Origin: Panagrolaimus kolymaensis
Lineage: Eukaryota; Nematoda; Chromadorea; Rhabditida; Panagrolaimidae
Reading direction: 5' to 3'
Length of the DNA stretch: 64,000 bases
Assembly: GCA_028622995.1 (NCBI GenBank)
Contig: JAJQJQ010000016.1
Location: 806,001 to 870,000 of the forward strand
Below the pieces are notes generated by a model. That model was not told where the DNA came from. It saw only the letters and a list, made by a program, of their open reading frames with translations, and ran no database searches. Shown here piece by piece: positions 24,515-38,300 of this stretch. Position 1 is the stretch's first letter, and each line of letters begins with the position of its first letter. A program made the translations under genes and the position numbers.

Positions 24515-26385
24515 TTACTTTTGATCGGAAGAAGTCCTTAGGGAAAGATAAATAACGACTGTAATTAAAGAAATTATGAGAGAAGCCGCGGTAGCAACAG
24601 GTAAGATTAAACTTTCGATTGGAATGCAGTTTGTTCGAATATTTGAAGCTTCGGATGCTTCAGACTTTTTATCTTCAGCTCCTAAATCAAGATCAGGATC
24701 CAAAACATTTATGCCAGCTCGAACATCAAGATCGAAGATGCTCACGATTGCAGTGGCATTACGTTTTTCTTCCAATGAACGACGTTTAAGAACCTTCTTT
24801 TGGTTTTTCAAATCAGGACATTGTGGAATCTGTAAAAGGAATTTGTAATGGTCGTATTAGTTTTGAACCTTTTAAGTCTTTTTAGACGTCAGAAAATATC
24901 ACACTTTTTTCTCTTCTTTCCTTCAATGATGATGAAAAAGAAGAGGAGGTATGGGTTTGTAGTCGCAAGAAGATAAATAAATATATATTACTTATTATTA
25001 TGTATTTATCTTATTGATACTACACATGCATGTACGAGTGGCATCAAGCATCCAAAAAATGATAAATAAAAAATGGCCTAATAAAGTAAATATTGGTTGC
25101 TTGCAAAATTGTGTTCCTTAATTTTTAGAGCTCTGGTTTATAGGAATTCAAAACGGAGTGCTTTTCTTTTGGAATGAATTTAAAATTTTAAGCTAATTCT
25201 GTTAATGGAATGATGGAGGCTAGTGGCATGCAAAAAAAAATGATAAGCTAAAAGAAGCATGTTTTGTTTAGATTTAGAACTTTTAAAATATTTGTAAAAG
25301 GTGATAAAATTTCTTACACAAAAACTCAAATTACTTTTTAAGCTATTTTTAATAATTATAAATTAGTGCAAAAATGACTTAAAATAATAAAAGCTTACGG
25401 GACATTCAGCATCTTTAATATCCAGCCTAATACTGCATTGAAAATTAACCACAACTTTATCAGCAAATTTAATAGCATGAGCTTCCTTTTGAGCCATTAA
25501 AAGTCCAGGACCATATTCAAGGTTATCAAGCAAATAACGGTCAATGGCGCAACTATAATTAATTTACTAACACTTTGTTAAAAAATCTCCTAGCTTACCC
25601 ATCATCATTTAAAATGGTAAATTCAGTGCCAGATCCATCTTCAATAAAGCATGAGTGGACAGTCATACACCAAAGGCTAAAATAATATTGATATAAATTA
25701 ATTATCTGCATATAGCTAGCTTACTTTGGTGCGGTGGAATCACATGTCCAAGTATGAAGAAGTTTGCTGCCGACAGCAACGACAGAAAGGGGATCACGAG
25801 TAATAGGATCCAAGACTTCATAACGGCATCGAGGCATTTCTGCGATTTCGGTAAATGGAACCAAACTTGCCATGGATACTGTAAGGGGATATGTGACAGT
25901 TTTATCAGCTTCCATATAAAAGCAACTGATTTCATAGCCCTGAAATTCGTAATTTCAAAAATGTTTTAAAAATGAATTTACTAACTCTATCAACTTTTGT
26001 AATAAATTCTTCATGGAAAGAAATCATAATTTTGACATTCACAAAAAGGCCTGGTGGGTCATTCTGGAAAGCACATGGGTGATTATATTATATTACTAAT
26101 TTAAAAAAGGGCTACCGATCGAATGGTGACAACTCCGCATCGATCTTTTCGAACTGAAATTGAAGTTTGTCGACGTCCAACATCCCGTGAAACGCAATCC
26201 GTTTCATTTGCATGTCCAACAACAAAGACTCTTCCTTGGAAAGTATCTTCTGTCAAAAAAACAATATCAATGGATTCTTCCCCACATTCAACTTCAGCTC
26301 GTCCAACTTGGCCATTGGGAATTGGAATAGAGATAATTCTTACAATGGATATCGCCAATATCAATAATCCCAACAACCGATACAT
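24515..26385 (-). CDS. cuticlin-like ZP-domain membrane protein
   Basis: Six exons (26385-26116, 26063-25986, 25939-25725, 25676-25599, 25552-25399, 24829-24515) encode 369 residues. A signal peptide (MYRLLGLLILAISIVRIISI) leads directly into the ZP domain: GRAEVECGEESIDIVFLTED, FQGRVFVVGHANETDC, DRCGV, then EISCFYMEADKTVTYPLTV, LWCMTVHSCFIEDGSGTEF, NDDGCAIDRYLLDNLEYGPG and VNFQCSIRL with IKDAECP. The paired Cys pattern is that of nematode cuticlins. A basic cleavage site (KVLKRRSLEEKR) lies before a C-terminal transmembrane helix (LILPVATAASLIISLITVVI) and a short tail, so furin-type release and polymerisation into cuticle or alae is expected. The exact cut/cutl orthologue is not assigned. 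Intron 5 is 569 bases, the others short. Confidence 0.93.
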
Positions 26386-27593
26386 GATTTCCTGAAAAAC
26401 AAATTACTAACGATTTAATTATAATTTTTTAAAACACGAAATAAAAAAACGTCAAAAATCTTCTCGGAAAAAGTTTTGATTAACAAAATTCCTATTTTAA
26501 AAAAAAGATGCATTTCCCGTGTTGCTGTTGCTGTATCAGAACTTGTCTTTTTGCGAGAAAACAAAACATAAAATCGTTTTTTTGTTTGTTAATGCTCCTC
26601 TTGTTATGATTATACCCGGAGGCCATGAAAAAGCTTGTTAATCCATAAGATATGTATGCTATCGCCCTTGAGCTTTTCTTAAGTATAAATAAATCAATTT
26701 TAAATGATCAAAAACTTTATAAATTTAATTAAAAAAAGGAAAATCAAAATAAACGCTGCAAAGCCATTAAATTTAAAACCACTACCGTACACATTGCGGT
26801 CAAACTAATAATAATAATAATAAATTTGCAAGATCATAAAAAATAAGATAAACAATAAATTTATCGGTATTTTTTTTTTCTCGCAGTTTCATGTCACGGA
26901 AACCGGATAACAAAAAAGAGAAATTAAAAGTAAAATCATTTTATTTTTCTGATCAAGAAAAAGAGAGATGAACGAAAAAAATCGAGAAATCGAGATTTTT
27001 TTGGATGAAAGAAAACTTTGAAGCGCATCATCGTAATTTTTTTCTCTCAAAATCTAAAAAAATTCCTTTTCATTTTTTTTGAGCAAAATGAGATTTGAAA
27101 ATAACAAATCCTTCTTGTTTTATATTCATTTATGAAATTCAATTTTTTGCCAATCCTTTTTTGCGATTACGACATTTTTCAATTTATTATAAATTACTTT
27201 TTTCGGATCTCTTCAATATTGGATGGATTTCAATTATCTTTTCAAATTGTTAAAGGTGTTGGAACCGGCTTATTTCCACTTTTAATCGGGCATCTTTTAT
27301 TTTGTTCTCTAATTTTGGACATCAAATTGCTTCATTTTCGAGAGATTGTGCAACACCGCTTACGAAAAACCGGCTTGATAATTATGTTAAAAAGGCTCGT
27401 TTTGTTGATTGAATCATTATGACAGCAAATAAGATCCGGGTGAGATAAGCTAAACTCAATCAAAGGCTAAAAAATTCAATAGTACCAAAAAGCACATTAA
27501 GAAAGCATTTATTATACAATAACTAAGCTATAGACAATTTAAAAACGTAAACATTAAATAAGTTAAACAAACAATCAAAAATTAACCGGATTT
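26386..27593. other. intergenic, cuticlin upstream region
   Basis: A 1.2-kb AT-rich gap separates the RtcB stop from the cuticlin start, both on the minus strand. The open frame 27132-27422 (+) is Phe/Leu/Ile-rich and looks spurious. A short AAT/TAA microsatellite lies near 26808-26822. Confidence 0.45.
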
Positions 27594-29365
27594 TTACCCT
27601 TTAATGACTGCAATTGGCCGAAGTTTAACAGCAAGCTTACTAATACCAGCTTCATGACATGTGTTGACAACATCTGTGACATCTTTGTAAGATTCAGGAG
27701 CTTCTTCCATAACAAGTTTAGGTGATGCGACACGAATACTAATGCCCTTTTGCTTAAGATTATCCAAAACATCTTCAAACGAAATATTACGACGAGATTT
27801 GGAACGAGACATCGCGCGACCCTAAAATTGAAAAGGTTAAAATATACGGCATTATAGCAAATTAAACTTACAGCTCCATGACAAGTTGTACCGAAGGTTT
27901 CATTCATACCTTTTTGAGTTCCAGTTAAAATATAGCTGCATGTTCCCATAGAGCCACCAATTAAAACGGGCTGTCCAGTAAGTTGGTAATCGACAGGAAT
28001 CAATGGATGATAAGGACCAAATGCTCGAGTTGAGCCTTTACGATGTACACAAAGTTCTTTTGGTTTACCATCAATCCAATGTTCTTCAAACTTAGCAATA
28101 TTGTGGCTTACATCATAGATAACATGCATATCCAAATCATCAGGAGAAGAATTGAAAATTCGAGAAAATGCTTGTCGAATGCAAAAAGTCATACAGGATC
28201 GATTAACCCAAGCAAAGTTTGCAGCTGCGGCCATTGCCTTTAAATAATTCTGTCCTTCATTTGCTAGAATTAGTTATTAGGAAATAAAAAAACTTAAAAA
28301 AGGACTTACAGCGGATTCTAGCACATGCAAGTTGACGGTCGTTAACAAAAATATTGTCTCGAGCCATAGCTCGTTCCATTTCAACCAGAGCGTCAGTAGC
28401 AACTTGATGGCCAAGGCCTCTTGAACCACAATGAACCATAACACAAACTTGACCAACTTCTTCTATACCCATTTTTGCAGCAGCATATTTGTCGTAAATT
28501 TCATCAACTACTTGAACTTCGCAGTAATGGTTCCCGGCGCCTAATGTTCCTAACTAAAATACCATAAAAAATTAAGGAAAAATACCGTATAAAACAAAAA
28601 TTTACTTGTGGTAAACCTCTCTTTTTAGCACGAAGAGAAACTTTTGATGCATCAGCATGTAACATTCGCCCAAATTCTTCACAATGTTCTTTATCCTCAA
28701 CCCAACTATAACCTTCGCGTAGAGTCCAATCCATTCCATAATTGAGACATTGTTCAAAATCACTAGCTTTAATGGGAATGATACCACGAGAACCAACGCC
28801 AACGGGAATATGATCAAAGAGTGATTGAGTGAGCTGTTCTTTGTAAGGTTCCACATCTTTTTCCATTAAATTTGTTCGTATAAGTCTAACACCACAGTTG
28901 ATATCGAATCCAACTCCACCAGGACTTACAATGGCTTCAGGATTCGAAGTATCAAAGGCTGCAATGTTTCCAATTGCAAATCCATAACCAGAATGAATGT
29001 CAGGTAAACCAATTGAGTTCTAAAAAGAAGAAAATATAATTGATCAGAATTTATGGAGTGAATGTAGAAACTTACACCAACAATAGCAGGTAAAGAAGCA
29101 ACATTAGCTATTTGTTTAACAGCAGGAATAAAACCTCCAACTCCACGAGTTGTGCAAGCTTGTTCAAGTTCTTCAAACATGAGCTTTTCCAAATTTGAAT
29201 TCACATAGAATTTTCCTTCAACCTAAACAATATAAAGCATAAAATCAAGTTGAGAAACTTTGAAAGAGATACCTTCATGTTAGGAACAAATCCTTGCTTA
29301 ATTCTAAATTCAACAGGTGAAACCCGTTCAATGAATTCAAGCTCTTCAGCATAAGATCTTGGCAT
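27594..29365 (-). CDS. rtcb-1: RNA-splicing ligase RtcB (tRNA ligase catalytic subunit)
   Basis: Six exons (29365-29273, 29222-29076, 29019-28606, 28553-28310, 28263-27872, 27821-27594) encode 505 residues, equal to the human protein. The sequence is co-linear with RtcB throughout: [15 protein letters not shown] start; [36 protein letters not shown] with the metal-binding Asp and Cys; [18 protein letters not shown] with the ligating His and the nucleotide-binding [59 protein letters not shown]; the guanylylated His in [16 protein letters not shown]; and the invariant C-terminus LRPIAVIKG. RtcB joins 2',3'-cyclic phosphate to 5'-hydroxyl ends using GTP, in tRNA splicing and xbp-1 mRNA splicing. 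A TTACAG acceptor 11 bases upstream of the ATG suggests trans-splicing. Confidence 0.98.
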
Positions 29366-32300
29366 ATTTTCTTCACCTGTAATAAAAATATTTACAAAAA
29401 TAAAGTAAAGCTTTTTTTTTTTGAAGATGAAAGCGTTTTTAGAAAAATCCAAATTGCACAACTTTCTTTGAATATTTCATACGTGTTTACGACATGGCAT
29501 CATTTTGCCAAAAACATTATAAAATCAAATAATTTTTTGTGAAAATTATTGAAAGCTAATTATTTAATTTATAATTATTGTAAGGAGTTAGTTATCTTCA
29601 CTAGCAAAAATTAAATTATGAGCTAATATCCAACTTATAAATTAATTTTGCCAACATTTATGAATTGAAAATGTGATCCATTTTAAAAATTTTCGGCAGA
29701 CTTGATTAAACTTTTTTTATTATGATTTGTAAAATCTGAAATAAATGATTTTGATTGTTACTGTAAAAATCACTACTGGTGATAATTTTAAAAATTCTTT
29801 TTCATTTTTCTAGAGCGCAAAGCAACTTCTTGAAAGGTCCATGAATGTGAAAAACATATTTACAATTTTTAAAAGGTCCATTACAATTTTGTTCGGATAC
29901 TATGGTTTTAATACAGTAAATCATGGAATAATTTACAAAGCTTATGTAAAGGAAAGGGTTGTGACGGATCGATTTATTTTAAAGTTATGATTCTTTGTGT
30001 ATTCCTCTATTTTTTTGTTTTGTTAAAACCAAATCCAACTTGCTTTTGACCACCTTAAATTACTAATAAAATATATGGACTATAAAAATGAAATCCGCTT
30101 TTACAATTTTGGTTTGCAGAGTAATTGCTGATCATATTATTTCATTTGGAATTTAAGCGCATTCCCAATAAGTATAAGCTTTTTATTATTTAGTAATTTT
30201 GGTGCTAATATGATTAATTGATTGCCTATTACAACCTATGATGGGTTCTTTTTATTTTAAGATTTTGAATTTACAGTAAAGTCAAAAATATCTGCTTTGT
30301 AAATTTTTGCCCACAACATCAAGTTTCAAATATATTTGATTCATCGATGTAATCTTCTTTAGCCAATCTTTCTTTCAACCTTTTTAATCCTAAAAACTTT
30401 TTTGTTTACAAAAAGTTATGTTTCTTATTTTATTTACCGCTGTATTCGCCTTTTTTTTGATGAAAAATAAGAAAAAAAACGGACGCGTTCCATAGCACCC
30501 GCGATCGCACATCAGATAATTTTTTTGCTTCTTCTAGACCCTAGACTTCTTCTTGATGCCAAAATATTTATTTATATTTGTTTCACGGAACCAACCAAAA
30601 AGCATATCAAAGAAAATGTATTTATTCATTTTTGTGTTCACTTTAGCCATTTTTTTTCCAGGATGTTTTTGGTTAAAATAAAAAAACCGAGAATGTTAAT
30701 ACATGAAGAAAAAAAAACTCGAGACAATTTTTATTTTGCATTGAATAAGCATTACTAGCGGCGGTAACTTCAAAGAAAGGAAAAATAAAAATGATGAAGG
30801 AGGAAAAGATTCGCGCGCGTGAAAAAAAAAATTTGATGTGTAATAAAAATATGATAAGGTCGATAGTTGATGATGGGCCCTCCTTGAAGGAAGGCAACTC
30901 GTAAATTGTTGCTCATTCGTTAATGAACGTTTCTTCTTTTTAAAAGCCAGTTTTATTTTTATTTAATACTTTTATGATGTGAATCTTCCATTATTTTCTG
31001 TTTGTTTTGATTTTTATTTTTGACTGTAATGAAAAGCTTTGTTGCTTTGTCTAATTCGTGCTTGAATTGGAAGATTAAAAATTTTTTTAATGTTACCGTA
31101 CATTAATGTTCATTGAAACAATTTTAGCTTATAGCAACCAACCTTTTTTTCATTTTTTGCGATTTGTTTATAAATACCGTATATCAGAATTAAAAACATT
31201 CTAGCTTTTTTAAAGAAATCGAAAGCTTTTTATCTCCTAGAAAAAAATGTAATGGATGGCTATTTTATTATTTTGGTTTTGATAAAAAAAAATAAAGTTC
31301 TTTATTTATGAATTAAAAATATTTCCCAAACTCTTAAAAAATAAATGTTGCGAAAACCTGCAATATTGAATTTATTTTTTTTATTTTACTACTTACAGCA
31401 ATCCAAAAACAATTTAAAATTTTTTTTTCGATGAATTTTTTTTTTGGTGTATTTTTATTCGGCATTCGTTTTTGATCTAATCCAATGACAAATTGAAAGC
31501 AATCCATATCTATTTTTTTGAAAGCCTTTCTATTTTTTAGACTAATTTTTTGTTTGTTTGCTTTTCACACTTCCTCGAGAAAATAAAAGCTACCACTTAA
31601 AATCACAAATCTTTCTTATTTGCGCGTTTTTTTTTCATTTCTCGAGAAAAAAAGAAGAGAGAGACTGTATCACACTTTGTCTTCTTCGAAAAATAAATGA
31701 CGATGGCGGCATTTTCTTTTAAGAAAATGAATAAAGCATATATTTGAGGGCAATAAAAAAACTGTGAAGGTGAAAAATGCGGAGCAAATTGAAACGGAAA
31801 AAAAAAGTAATGAAGTGGTTGTCAGAAAGGGTAAAAATTAAACACGCTTACTATTTATATCGATGCTAACAAATATATATTTAATTTAGGGTAATTTGTT
31901 TTGGACTTTATTAAAATTAAATTTTTTGAAAAACATTAAAGAGGAGATAATTGTCACAATATCTCTTGCAAAAAAAAGTTTTATTGTTGTAGTTACAATA
32001 AATTGCAACATAAAGCGATTCTTTTTGGTGAAAAACAAAAAATAGCTAATATCCTTTAAGATCGCTGTAAAAATCGAAATATCTTTTATTTTTAATAATG
32101 TTGCATTTCTTTCATGATCTGAAAAATATGATACAGTAATATCAGTCTAGATAATAAGTTGTGATTTTTCCTTTCGAAGAACGTTTCACTGTATCCCTTT
32201 ATTTCCAGGCCCAAACATTTATCGCTTTGATTGGTTGATTGCTTTTATGCTTATCATACTTTTGAATTTTTGTTTTGCTCTCTAACAAAAAATTAAGTAT

Positions 32301-35300
32301 TTTTTTATTTTATCCAGTTTAATTTATTTTGAAAAAAAAACTGTGTTTATTTCCTATTTTTTTACCATTACAAACGTTCTAATATATTCCTTCCCTTTTC
32401 GCTTCACTATGACCTTTTGTTTATGCCAATCGGATTATACTCTTTCCGCAACACAAGGGGTTGCATCAGAAAAAGAGGAGATCATTACATTTGTCGTTGG
32501 ATCAAAGTTGACTTTTATTCTTTCCTTCTTTACCCAAAAAGTAGTCCAATCTTCTCTGCCATATTTTCTCTTAATAGTTTTTTTTATTTAAAAAAAAGGT
32601 TGAATATTGCAGCATACAATATTTAAAAAGAAAACTAAAAGAGCTTCATTTTTTCCCTGTCTTTGGGAATTGAAATTAAAGTTAAAGAATTGAAAGACTT
32701 TATTGTATGAAAGGATATGGTTTTGGAATGAATTGCGCGTCGATGTTTCTTTGTTCAAATGCAATTTTGTGCGACGAGCAAGAAAGAGAGAGCGAGTAAC
32801 AATTGCAGCTGTTCAAATGAGCGACACCGATGGAACTGAAGTTGTTGGTTGGCTTTTTTTGGTTCGATCTGTGCCGTTTTTGGCGGCGACTGTCCAACCA
32901 ATTTTTATTTTGGAGTGCATGCTTTTATTTTTTATACCGAATATCCCCAACATTTTTTTCGATATTTAAAAAATAATATAAAAAATAAAAAAGAGCGTTA
33001 GACAGCTGACGATGAATGCGCAAACGGAATAAAAAAAAAGTGCCATTAGCCTTGCAAACAACCAAACAAAAAATAAAAATTGTTCAAAGTCGATTTTTTT
33101 TTCAGCGCGCGATGGCGGCAGCAGTTCGAAATATCGCAGATGTTTACATAATCAAAAACATCCCTTTCCCTTTTTCCCATTTCTGTCGTCGTTTTTCTTT
33201 TTCTTCCGATGCCGTGTTCAAAAAAAAAACATGGATATATAGTCACCGGGGTTTTTCTCCATTAATTTGCTTGCTTTTTTTGAATTTTTCTTTTCCGAAA
33301 AACGAGTTTTGGCTTCTTCTTTCTGTCATTCATAGATGAAAAAAGCCACGCAATGAGTAAGATTCGCTAAGATGATCTGATCCCTTTCCAACACTTGTAA
33401 TCCAATCCTCAGTCCTCAGAAAAAAAGAATTATCTAAATGAAACTTTTTATTTTTTTGACCTCCGCGCAACAGATGTGCCAATCAAATTTTTGCCGACGA
33501 CAACGATATTTTGAATGAAGACTTTTGGCATCCTTTTTTATATGTACCCATTCTTTGTCTCATATTTATTTTTTATTTTTACTTTAGCTCTTTTACCAAC
33601 ACTATTTTTTGTTTTGTTTCATTGCCTTTTTTGTCGTTGTCTTCCGGCTTTTGCACGCAATGTTTTGTTAACCTAACCTAACTTTTAAAAAAAAGAGAAT
33701 ATTATTTTCCTTTTTTTGTTGTAAAAATGACCTTGCCACTTGAAATAATGCCATTCTCAAAAAAAAAGTTTTTCTTTTTTTTTGCCGATGAATGATTTCA
33801 TAACTTTGAAAGATTGTCGCTTTTTTTCTAACTGTAAAATGGCCATAAAAATTATTTATAACTTTATATTTTTAAATTTAAAAAAGCTTGTCCAATTTGT
33901 GTAATATAATAAAGGTATCGACTTTAAAAAAATCATAAAAGTTTTGAAATCAAGATTTTGGTAAAATCGATTTGGAAGGAAAATCTGAAATTTTGGGATT
34001 TCCTTTGTTTTCTCTTCCTAACAAGCTTTATAATACCATTCATATTTTTTTCAATAAAAATAATTGTAAGAAAATGCAGTAAGTTTAAAATTTTCGCCCA
34101 ACAAATGGTTCAATTTTTAAGTGTACTGTCGATCAACAGTTTATCTTTTTTTTAAATGCGATGGTTGATGCTGGAAAAGTTACAAAAATTGAATTTTTTC
34201 AAAACCAAAGGTTTTTTTTATTCATTGGTTTTTGAGTTTCGAGTATTGCATCAACAAAAAAAGGCTGAAAAGTATCTGCTGCTTTAACCAATATCCGGAT
34301 ATTTTGCTGCGGAATGCAATCGAACTGCTTTCTTCCTCCTTTTTTTTTCTCGATTGCAGTTATTTTTTTTTATTCTCTTCGTTAGCCACTTTCCTCTTTG
34401 TTATTTGTTACTCATTCGGCTGCTAAAAAAGATTTCAATTTCCTTTTTTTTCTCTTTTAGCAATATTTTTTGTGCTTCTTATTCGGCAACAACGTTGAGA
34501 GAAAAAGGATGAAATACTTATGCACCTCGACCTCCACCATTTTGGGTTCCTTAAGGGTTTGTTCTCCTTTAGTTCTTTTTTTTTCTCGACAGCTGATAAA
34601 TCAATTTGGCGGACACTAACACTAACTTTGATCCATTTTTTCTCTCTTCCATTTTTTTGCCACACTTTTTTTATATTTTCTTTTTTATTCAATTGGGTGC
34701 TTTTTCCACTTAGTCACTTTCTTTTTTTCTTCCTCACTCTTTTTTTTTTGTCAGCCGTTACTACTACTAAAATATATTGCTGCCACGATCGTCATATTTT
34801 TTTAAATATAAAAATGAAATTTCTTTTTGGTTTATTGTTAAAACAACGAAAAAGACGAATTTGAAAATCACACAAAAACATTGAAAATAAGCAGCAGGCG
34901 AGCAGCGACAGCGATTTATTTGATTTCTGCTTTTGATAAGCCACCCATTTAAAAAAAAGATTTTTCCTTTTTCTTTCTTGCTTTCTTAAAATTGTAAAAA
35001 AATATATAAGCAATAGCGGTAATATTTTCTTCATATTTTTGTGTTTAATATAAATTTTTTTCATTCTTGTTTCTGCTTTTGTGATTCTCACGATATGATA
35101 TTGGAATCCGTCAAACAAATGTTATGACAGTCGGGGGCCTGCTGCTGCTTGATCAGTTTATTTGATCGCCGTCAAAATTTTCGGCAGTTGTTGTTGCTCA
35201 AGGCCACATTTGATTTTTTTCAAATAAAATATCAAGTTTTTTTAAATTTAGTCCTTTTTAGATGTTTTAACAGATTGGTGTTAGTATCTATCTCGTTGAT

Positions 35301-38300
35301 GTGAAGAAAAAAAATGTAAGCCTTCTATTTTTTGTTTTGATGAGTACCTTTCCGCAATGGTCTTGAATAAGTTTTTCTTTTGATTATTATCTGCATCACC
35401 ACTTGACTGACGGCATCACTTTTTCCTTAATTATTTTGACAGCTCTTTTCTCCCTTCCTCTCTTGTCTTGTTTTTAAATGGTAAAAATTTTTTGAGGTGC
35501 ATAAACCGGAATGAAAAAAACCTATCATTCGGCAGCATTGGCATTACCATCATTGCGCAATATGGCATTTTTGTATTTTTCACTTGATTTTTCAACAACA
35601 CTAGTCTTTCAAAATATTGTTCTTATTTTTGTGAATAAATTTCAAAAGAAAAAAAAAACAACTTTGAATATACAAAATTTATTCATAGATTTTTTGTAAA
35701 AATAACGGAAACCTAGTTTAGAGTTGCTTCCTCGTCCAATTTTTTTGACATTGTTTTTTTGAAAGCTTCACAAAAACAAAAGAGCAGAAAATGAGAAACG
35801 CCATTTTTTACTTGACTCTTTTTTTTTTTTGAAAATAATAATTTTTCTTTGACTTGTCAAGGAATTTGCCAAGAATGAAGTATGCCACAAATAGGTTATG
35901 AAAAATGAAACCCAAACCTTGTAATGACACATTCATTTCTTCCTTCCTTCCCTTTTTTTAGTCATTTGCCAATGCCATGCCCATTGCCGTCGATGATCCT
36001 AAAAAAATATGTTTTTGAAAAATGAGAAAATCCAAACTTGACCTTGTTTTTGGATTTTCATCCTTTGTCGGTTTTTGAGGAGAACTGTCAAAGAAGCTGG
36101 CTCCTAACTAACCATTTCATCTCTTTATAAATAAGCTTTCGTGATGGAGAGTGTCAAATCATGAAAATAGTCTTTATTCAAATTAGTCATTGAAGCTGAA
36201 ATTGACTCTTCTTTTTTTTGTTAGTATTCTAAAATAGTTGGTTGGAAACCCATAGAGACAAAAATAATGCCTTCTTTTGTTTCATTTTCATCGTTGTCGC
36301 CGGGTTTTTTTTTAGGAAGGAGTGGTTGTTGTTGGTTGTCGTCGGCGATTAAAGCTTCGTTGCTTGAGAAATTTTTTTGCCTGCTCAAAAACAATCGCTT
36401 CAAGGAAACAAAATAAAACCGCCGCCAAAACAACTACCACCACTTTTTTGCTTCTCCAGAAAAAGCACAAGCGTCATTCACTTATAACTGACAGAATAGA
36501 AGAAAAGAAGAAGAAAGTCGGAAGGCAACGGAAATATGGAAACGTTGACTATCAAAGACCCCCAAATGGCCTATTATTTTTCTTTCCTGAGACTTTTTGC
36601 CTGTGAATTGGTGGACCTCCTCCTTTCCCTCAATCCTTTGGTTGCTTTCTTCTGGTAAAAAAAGGCTTAACGATTCAACAAAAAAAGAAAATATTCGTTG
36701 TTCACAAGAGAGGAGAACTCGTGGGAGATGCAATAGTCCCTTTTTTACTTCTTTTTTTGTTTTGTTTCAAACTATCCAACCCAAGAACGGCCACTTTTGA
36801 TGATGGCAATAATAGCATCGGCCTCTTTCCATTCCGTTCTTTTTGTTTTTTTTGTCTGACACCAAAGCATTGTTTTTATTTTTTTGCGCACTTGTCATTT
36901 TTTTTCTTCCTTTTTGGAATTGTATTTGGTTGGCTCTTTTGTAAGGCATTAATTTATTTGTGTGATTGTCCTTGCCTTACATACATCGTCGTTTCGATAC
37001 TTGCGCAACTACCCCTTATTTTTTTCTTCTCCTTTTTTGATGGCTAACAAATTACGGGTTTTCCACGGTTTAAGTTTTATTTTATTCGATGAAAGATACT
37101 TGACCTGTAAGGTTTTTTTGGCTATCATTATAAGTTTTTGATGATGGAGAGTGAATGAATTAATGTAACGGAATGTGGTGGTTATTTTTTATTTGAATTA
37201 AAAAAAAACATTCATACAGAAAATGTTGTCTTTCTTTTTTTATCAGAGATTGTTTGTGTTTTTTTAACTTTTTATGGTCTAGAAAAAAAATTCATTCTGT
37301 TTCATTGGTTAACAACTTTCATTATAATTTATAAAGAAGATTAATTTTAGCAAAATTTATTCAGCTACAACTCAGACAAAACGCCCATAGCTTGGAGCTA
37401 CCATTTCGCATTTTGGAAATTTAATTTTCTAACTTTTATTTCTCTCCATTTTTTAAGATTCGAAAGGAAAAAAAGAAGAGTTAATCGAGCGATGGCAATG
37501 AATGGCCTCGCGCAGAGGCATTAATGACTGCCATCACTCTCAGTCATTCATTCTTCTTTTCCGATAATCGCTTTTTTCTTTCGTTTTTTCAAAATAAAAA
37601 GTCGTTTAAATTTGAATCGAAGCCATTCAAATGATTACGAAAAGAATAAAAAGAGTGGCTTGCTTTTATTTCTATTTGAAATATTTTTTTGAATTGTAAA
37701 ATGGCTGACTCATTAGATTGGCCGCTTTTTATCTTACTCGGGATATGAAACCCAGGAGGTCTTTAATTAGGGCCATTTAAAGCGATCACTTACAAATTCA
37801 AATTAGAAAATAATAAAATAAAAAAGCTTCCAGATGAGATGATCAAAAAGAGAGAAAGAGGCAGTCGATAGAGCCACCACCACCTGCACAATCTGCTGCT
37901 ACACGCCTGCAACTTTTTTAAAATTATTTTTCGGGAAATCTTAAGATCAGACATGCAAAAAATAAAAAACAATAGGTCCTGTGTTCATGGATCCTGCGGT
38001 TTTTTCTTCTTCTCTCTTCCTTTACGCATGAAGGAGAGGCGGGATTGAATATGTTCCGCCTTTTTTCTCGATTCGCTTCTTTTTTAAATGTACCGCTTTT
38101 CTTTAGCTAGCTATGGGCTACTTTCTTGAAGATGCAACAACGAACGCGCAAAAAAGAAAAAAAGAGCGCACCGGTGTGCTAAAACATGTATACCGCAACA
38201 AGAAATAAAAAACAACAACGACGACGATGTCCGGTGAAACAGCCACGGTCGTGGTTTTTTTTTCTTCATCTGAGCCAAAGAGAAAAGACGAAGAAAAAGA

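Noticed and set aside
28926..29019. GTAAGT within RtcB exon 3 as a possible splice donor
   Set aside because: Reading through gives the conserved [16 protein letters not shown] block, so it is coding sequence.
35840..35930. Possible diverged copy of the cathepsin-intron transposon (GCCAAGAATGAA motif)
   Set aside because: Only a few short words match; no inverted arms or flanking duplication seen.
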